A stretch of DNA of 64,000 nt from Nonomuraea thailandensis (lineage in GTDB: Bacteria > Actinomycetota > Actinomycetes > Streptosporangiales > Streptosporangiaceae): positions 11,608,501-11,672,500 of the forward strand of contig NZ_JAMZEB010000002.1 in NCBI RefSeq assembly GCF_024172165.1, read 5' to 3'. Positions within the stretch are counted from its first letter, which is position 1. Each line of letters opens with the position of its first letter. This document shows positions 61,603 to 64,000 of this stretch, one piece after another. The position numbers and the translations under genes are program-made. The notes under the pieces are model-generated. The model saw only the letters and a list, made by a program, of their open reading frames with translations. It searched no databases and had not been told where the DNA came from.

Positions 61603-64000
61603 ATGAGAGGGCGGCTGCGCGTCTACCTCGGTGCGGCGCCCGGGGTGGGCAAGACGTACGCCATGCTCGGCGAGGCGCGGCGGGCCCGCGACCGCGGCAA
61701 GGACGTGCTCGTTGGCCTCGTCGAGACCCACGGCCGCGCCCGCACCGCCGCCCTCCTCGACGGGCTGGAGGTCGTGCCGAGGCGGACCGCGGCCTACCGC
61801 GGCACGACGTTCACCGAGCTCGACCCCGGCGCCGTCATCGAGCGCGCCCCCACGCTCGCCCTGATCGACGAGCTCGCCCACACGAACGTCCCCGGCTCCC
61901 GCAACGCCAAGCGCTGGCAGGACGTGGAGGAGATCCTCGACGCCGGGATCGACGTCGTCTCCACGGTCAACATCCAGCACCTGGAGTCGCTGAAGGACGT
62001 CGTCGAGCGGATCACCGGCGTGCCGCAGCGCGAGACCGTCCCTGACGAGGTGGTGCGCAGGGCCGACCAGATCGAGCTGGTCGACATGGCGCCCGAGGCG
62101 CTGCGCCGCCGGATGGCCCACGGCAACGTCTACCGGCCGGAACAGATGGACGCCGCGCTCGCCAACTACTTCCGCGTAGGCAACCTGACCGCTCTGCGGG
62201 AGCTCGCCCTGCTCTGGGTGGCGGACAAGGTGGACGAACAGCTCGGCCGCTACCGCAGCGACCACGCGATCGCCGGCACCTGGGAGGCCCGCGAGCGCGT
62301 GGTGGTCGCGCTCACGGGCGGGCCGGAGGGCGACACCCTCGTCCGGCGGGCCGCGCGCATCGCGGCCGGCGGCAAGGGCGCCGACCTGCTCGCCGTGCAC
62401 ATCACCAGTGCGCAGGGGCTGAGCACGAAGGAGGACCCCGCCCATCTGGTACGCCAGCGCGCCCTCGCCGAGGACCTGGGCGGGACCTACCACCAGGTGG
62501 TCGGCGACGACGTGCCGCGGGCGCTGCTCGAGTTCGCCCGCGGTGCGAACGCCACCCAGCTCGTGCTCGGCGCTTCCCGAAGGCGGCGACCGCTCACGCG
62601 GGGCGTGGGCGCGACGACGGCCGCGCTGGCCGGCTCCATCGACGTGCACATCGTGCCGCACGAGGCGACAGGGACGCCCCGCCACCGGACGAGGCAGGGG
62701 GCCGCGCTGCCGCGCAGCCGACGGTTGTCCGGATGGGCGCTGGCGCTCCTCGGGATCCCGCTGCTCACGGTCGCGCTCCAGCCGGTGGGCCTGACGCTGC
62801 CCAGCGAGATCCTGATCTTCCTGCTGCTCGTCGTGGCCGTCGCGCTGACGGGCGGCAGGTGGCCGGCGCTGACGGCGGCGGTGCTCGGGTTCGGGCTGCT
62901 CAACTGGTTCTTCACGCCGCCGCTGCACACGTTGTCGATCGCCCAGCCGGAGAACGTGCTCGCGCTGGCCATCTTCGTGCTGGTGGCGGCCATGGTCAGC
63001 ACGGTCGTCGACCTGGCGGCCCGGCGCAGCAGGGAGGCCGCCCGTTCACGGGCCGACGCCGAGGTGCTGTCCACGCTGGCGGGACACGTGCTGCGCGGCG
63101 AGTCGGCGCTGCCGTCGTTGCTGGCCCGGCTGCGCGAGACGTTCGGGCTGACGGCGGTCACCCTGCTCGAACGGGGCGAGCCCGACGAGGGCGCCGGATG
63201 GCGGGTCGTGGCGACGTCCGGCGGGCTGCCCGCCACGAGCCCCGGCACGGCCGACCACGACGTCGTGATCGACGACCGGCTGGTGCTCGCCGCCCGCGGG
63301 CGCCCGCTGGAGGCCGGCGACCGCCGGGTGCTGGAGGCGTTCGCGGCGGAGGCGGCGGTGGCGCTGCGCCAGCAGCGGCTGCGGGAGGCCGCTGACCGGG
63401 CCGGGCCGCTGGCCGAGGCCGACAGGATGCGCACGGCGCTGCTCGCCGCGGTCGGGCACGACCTGCGCACGCCGCTCGCCTCCGCCATCGCCGCGGTGGA
63501 GAGCCTGCGCAGCACGGACGTCATCTGGTCGGACGACGATCGCGCCGAGCTGCTCGCCACCGCCGACGAGTCGCTGATCAAGCTGAACCGGCTCGTGTCG
63601 AACCTGCTCGACATGAGCCGCCTCCAGGCCGGGGTCCTCGGCGTCAAGCTCGAACCGGTGGCGATCGAGGACGTCCTGCCGCACGCGGTGGACGACCTCG
63701 GCCCGCTGGGCGAGCGCCTGGCGACCGACATCCCGCCGGGGACGCCCGAGATCATGGCCGACCCCGCGCTGCTGGAGCGGGTGCTCGGCAACCTGGTGGC
63801 CAACGCCGTCCGGCACAGCCCCGCGGGCGTGCCCGTCCTCGTGGGCGCGAGCCGGCACGGCGACGACGTCGAGATCCGCGTCATCGACAGGGGCCCCGGC
63901 ATTCCGCCCGAAGCGCATGAAAGGGTGTTCCTGCCGTTCCAGCGGCTCGGCGACCGCGACAACCACACGGGCGTGGGGCTCGGGCTGGCGCTCTCACGCG
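61603..64000 (+). CDS. kdpD: KdpD sensor histidine kinase, 5' part (cut by window edge)
   Basis: About 799 codons from ATG 61603 run off the right edge. It has the KdpD N-terminal ATP-binding domain (GAAPGVGKTYAML), a USP-like domain (LVLGASRRRRPL), four membrane helices (about residues 375-470), a GAF-like region, the H-box VGHDLRTPLASA (near 617), N-box NLVANAVRHSP, G1 DRGPGIPP and the start of G2. It senses K+ and turgor and phosphorylates KdpE for the KdpFABC pump. GGAGG lies 1 nt before the ATG. The end is missing. Confidence 0.9.
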   Translation, partial: MRGRLRVYLGAAPGVGKTYAMLGEARRARDRGKDVLVGLVETHGRARTAALLDGLEVVPRRTAAYRGTTFTELDPGAVIERAPTLALIDELAHTNVPGSRNAKRWQDVEEILDAGIDVVSTVNIQHLESLKDVVERITGVPQRETVPDEVVRRADQIELVDMAPEALRRRMAHGNVYRPEQMDAALANYFRVGNLTALRELALLWVADKVDEQLGRYRSDHAIAGTWEARERVVVALTGGPEGDTLVRRAARIAAGGKGADLLAVHITSAQGLSTKEDPAHLVRQRALAEDLGGTYHQVVGDDVPRALLEFARGANATQLVLGASRRRRPLTRGVGATTAALAGSIDVHIVPHEATGTPRHRTRQGAALPRSRRLSGWALALLGIPLLTVALQPVGLTLPSEILIFLLLVVAVALTGGRWPALTAAVLGFGLLNWFFTPPLHTLSIAQPENVLALAIFVLVAAMVSTVVDLAARRSREAARSRADAEVLSTLAGHVLRGESALPSLLARLRETFGLTAVTLLERGEPDEGAGWRVVATSGGLPATSPGTADHDVVIDDRLVLAARGRPLEAGDRRVLEAFAAEAAVALRQQRLREAADRAGPLAEADRMRTALLAAVGHDLRTPLASAIAAVESLRSTDVIWSDDDRAELLATADESLIKLNRLVSNLLDMSRLQAGVLGVKLEPVAIEDVLPHAVDDLGPLGERLATDIPPGTPEIMADPALLERVLGNLVANAVRHSPAGVPVLVGASRHGDDVEIRVIDRGPGIPPEAHERVFLPFQRLGDRDNHTGVGLGLALSR

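Noticed and set aside
61593..62045. Continuation of the globin frame into kdpD
   Set aside because: Sequence after the G run is Arg-rich shadow of kdpD; a natural stop exists one base out of frame.

Overview
The window is high-GC actinobacterial DNA. GTG and TTG starts are common, genes are packed in short operons with 4-7 nt overlaps, and WhiB-, AdnAB-, MoeZ- and UPF0182-type genes are present. Gene content and order follow the chromosomal core that Mycobacterium tuberculosis carries at about Rv3193c-Rv3211: rhlE-like helicase, ferritin-like protein, DUF3107, TetR, moeZ, an ATL protein, adnA-adnB, nudC, mycoredoxin, uvrD2, whiB7, an ABC1 kinase-like protein, a ThiF-like protein, a DUF2342 protein, a PDZ-Lon protease and UPF0182. 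Style and accessory content suggest the Streptosporangiales, perhaps Nonomuraea-like. The genus is an inference from memory, not a search result.

Layout. 1-6435: end of an MpaB-type oxygenase gene, an alpha/beta hydrolase, a DEAD-box RNA helicase, a ferritin-like protein, DUF3107, TetR and a small acidic protein. 6472-9201: a bacterial NHEJ module (LigD polymerase and LigD ligase as separate translationally coupled genes, divergent from ku). 9275-13238: accessory stretch with three paralogous small secreted Trp/His/Asn-rich proteins and a secreted SH3-like protein. 13396-20357: lipase-like hydrolase, moeZ, two tandem cassettes of an anchored protein plus a mycosin-like S8 protease, a small hypothetical protein and an ATL DNA-repair protein. 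20461-24693: teichoic-acid-type polymerase, Nudix hydrolase and a methyltransferase with an operator-flanked leaderless promoter. 24883-31610: adnA-adnB. 31570-36804: a four-gene NRPS-independent siderophore operon behind an IdeR/DtxR-type iron box, lying between adnB and nudC where the mycobacterial order has none.

36953-43386: nudC, mycoredoxin, secreted esterase, uvrD2, acyl-CoA thioesterase and whiB7 with a WhiB7-type promoter, leader ORF and attenuator. 43465-46740: repeat-rich and gene-poor, holding a TetR/membrane-protein pair and a small secreted protein. 46747-57593: ABC1 protein, ThiF-like protein with a long low-complexity insert, crotonase, YgjP-type metallopeptidase, nucleotidyltransferase-like protein, EEP nuclease/phosphatase, Nudix, DUF2342, SDR, MoaE and PDZ-Lon. 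57690-64000: UPF0182, two initiator tRNA genes, truncated haemoglobin (apparent G-tract frameshift) and the 5' part of kdpD.

Functional themes are genome maintenance (AdnAB, UvrD2, Ku/LigD, ATL, Nudix enzymes), redox and stress (mycoredoxin, NudC, WhiB7), molybdopterin/sulfur transfer (MoeZ, MoaE), and the cell surface and secretome (mycosins, PDZ-Lon, UPF0182, polymerase, secreted small proteins). The most promising little-described elements are the iron-regulated siderophore operon, the twin mycosin cassettes, the secreted GW/H/N-rich family and the whiB7 leader.
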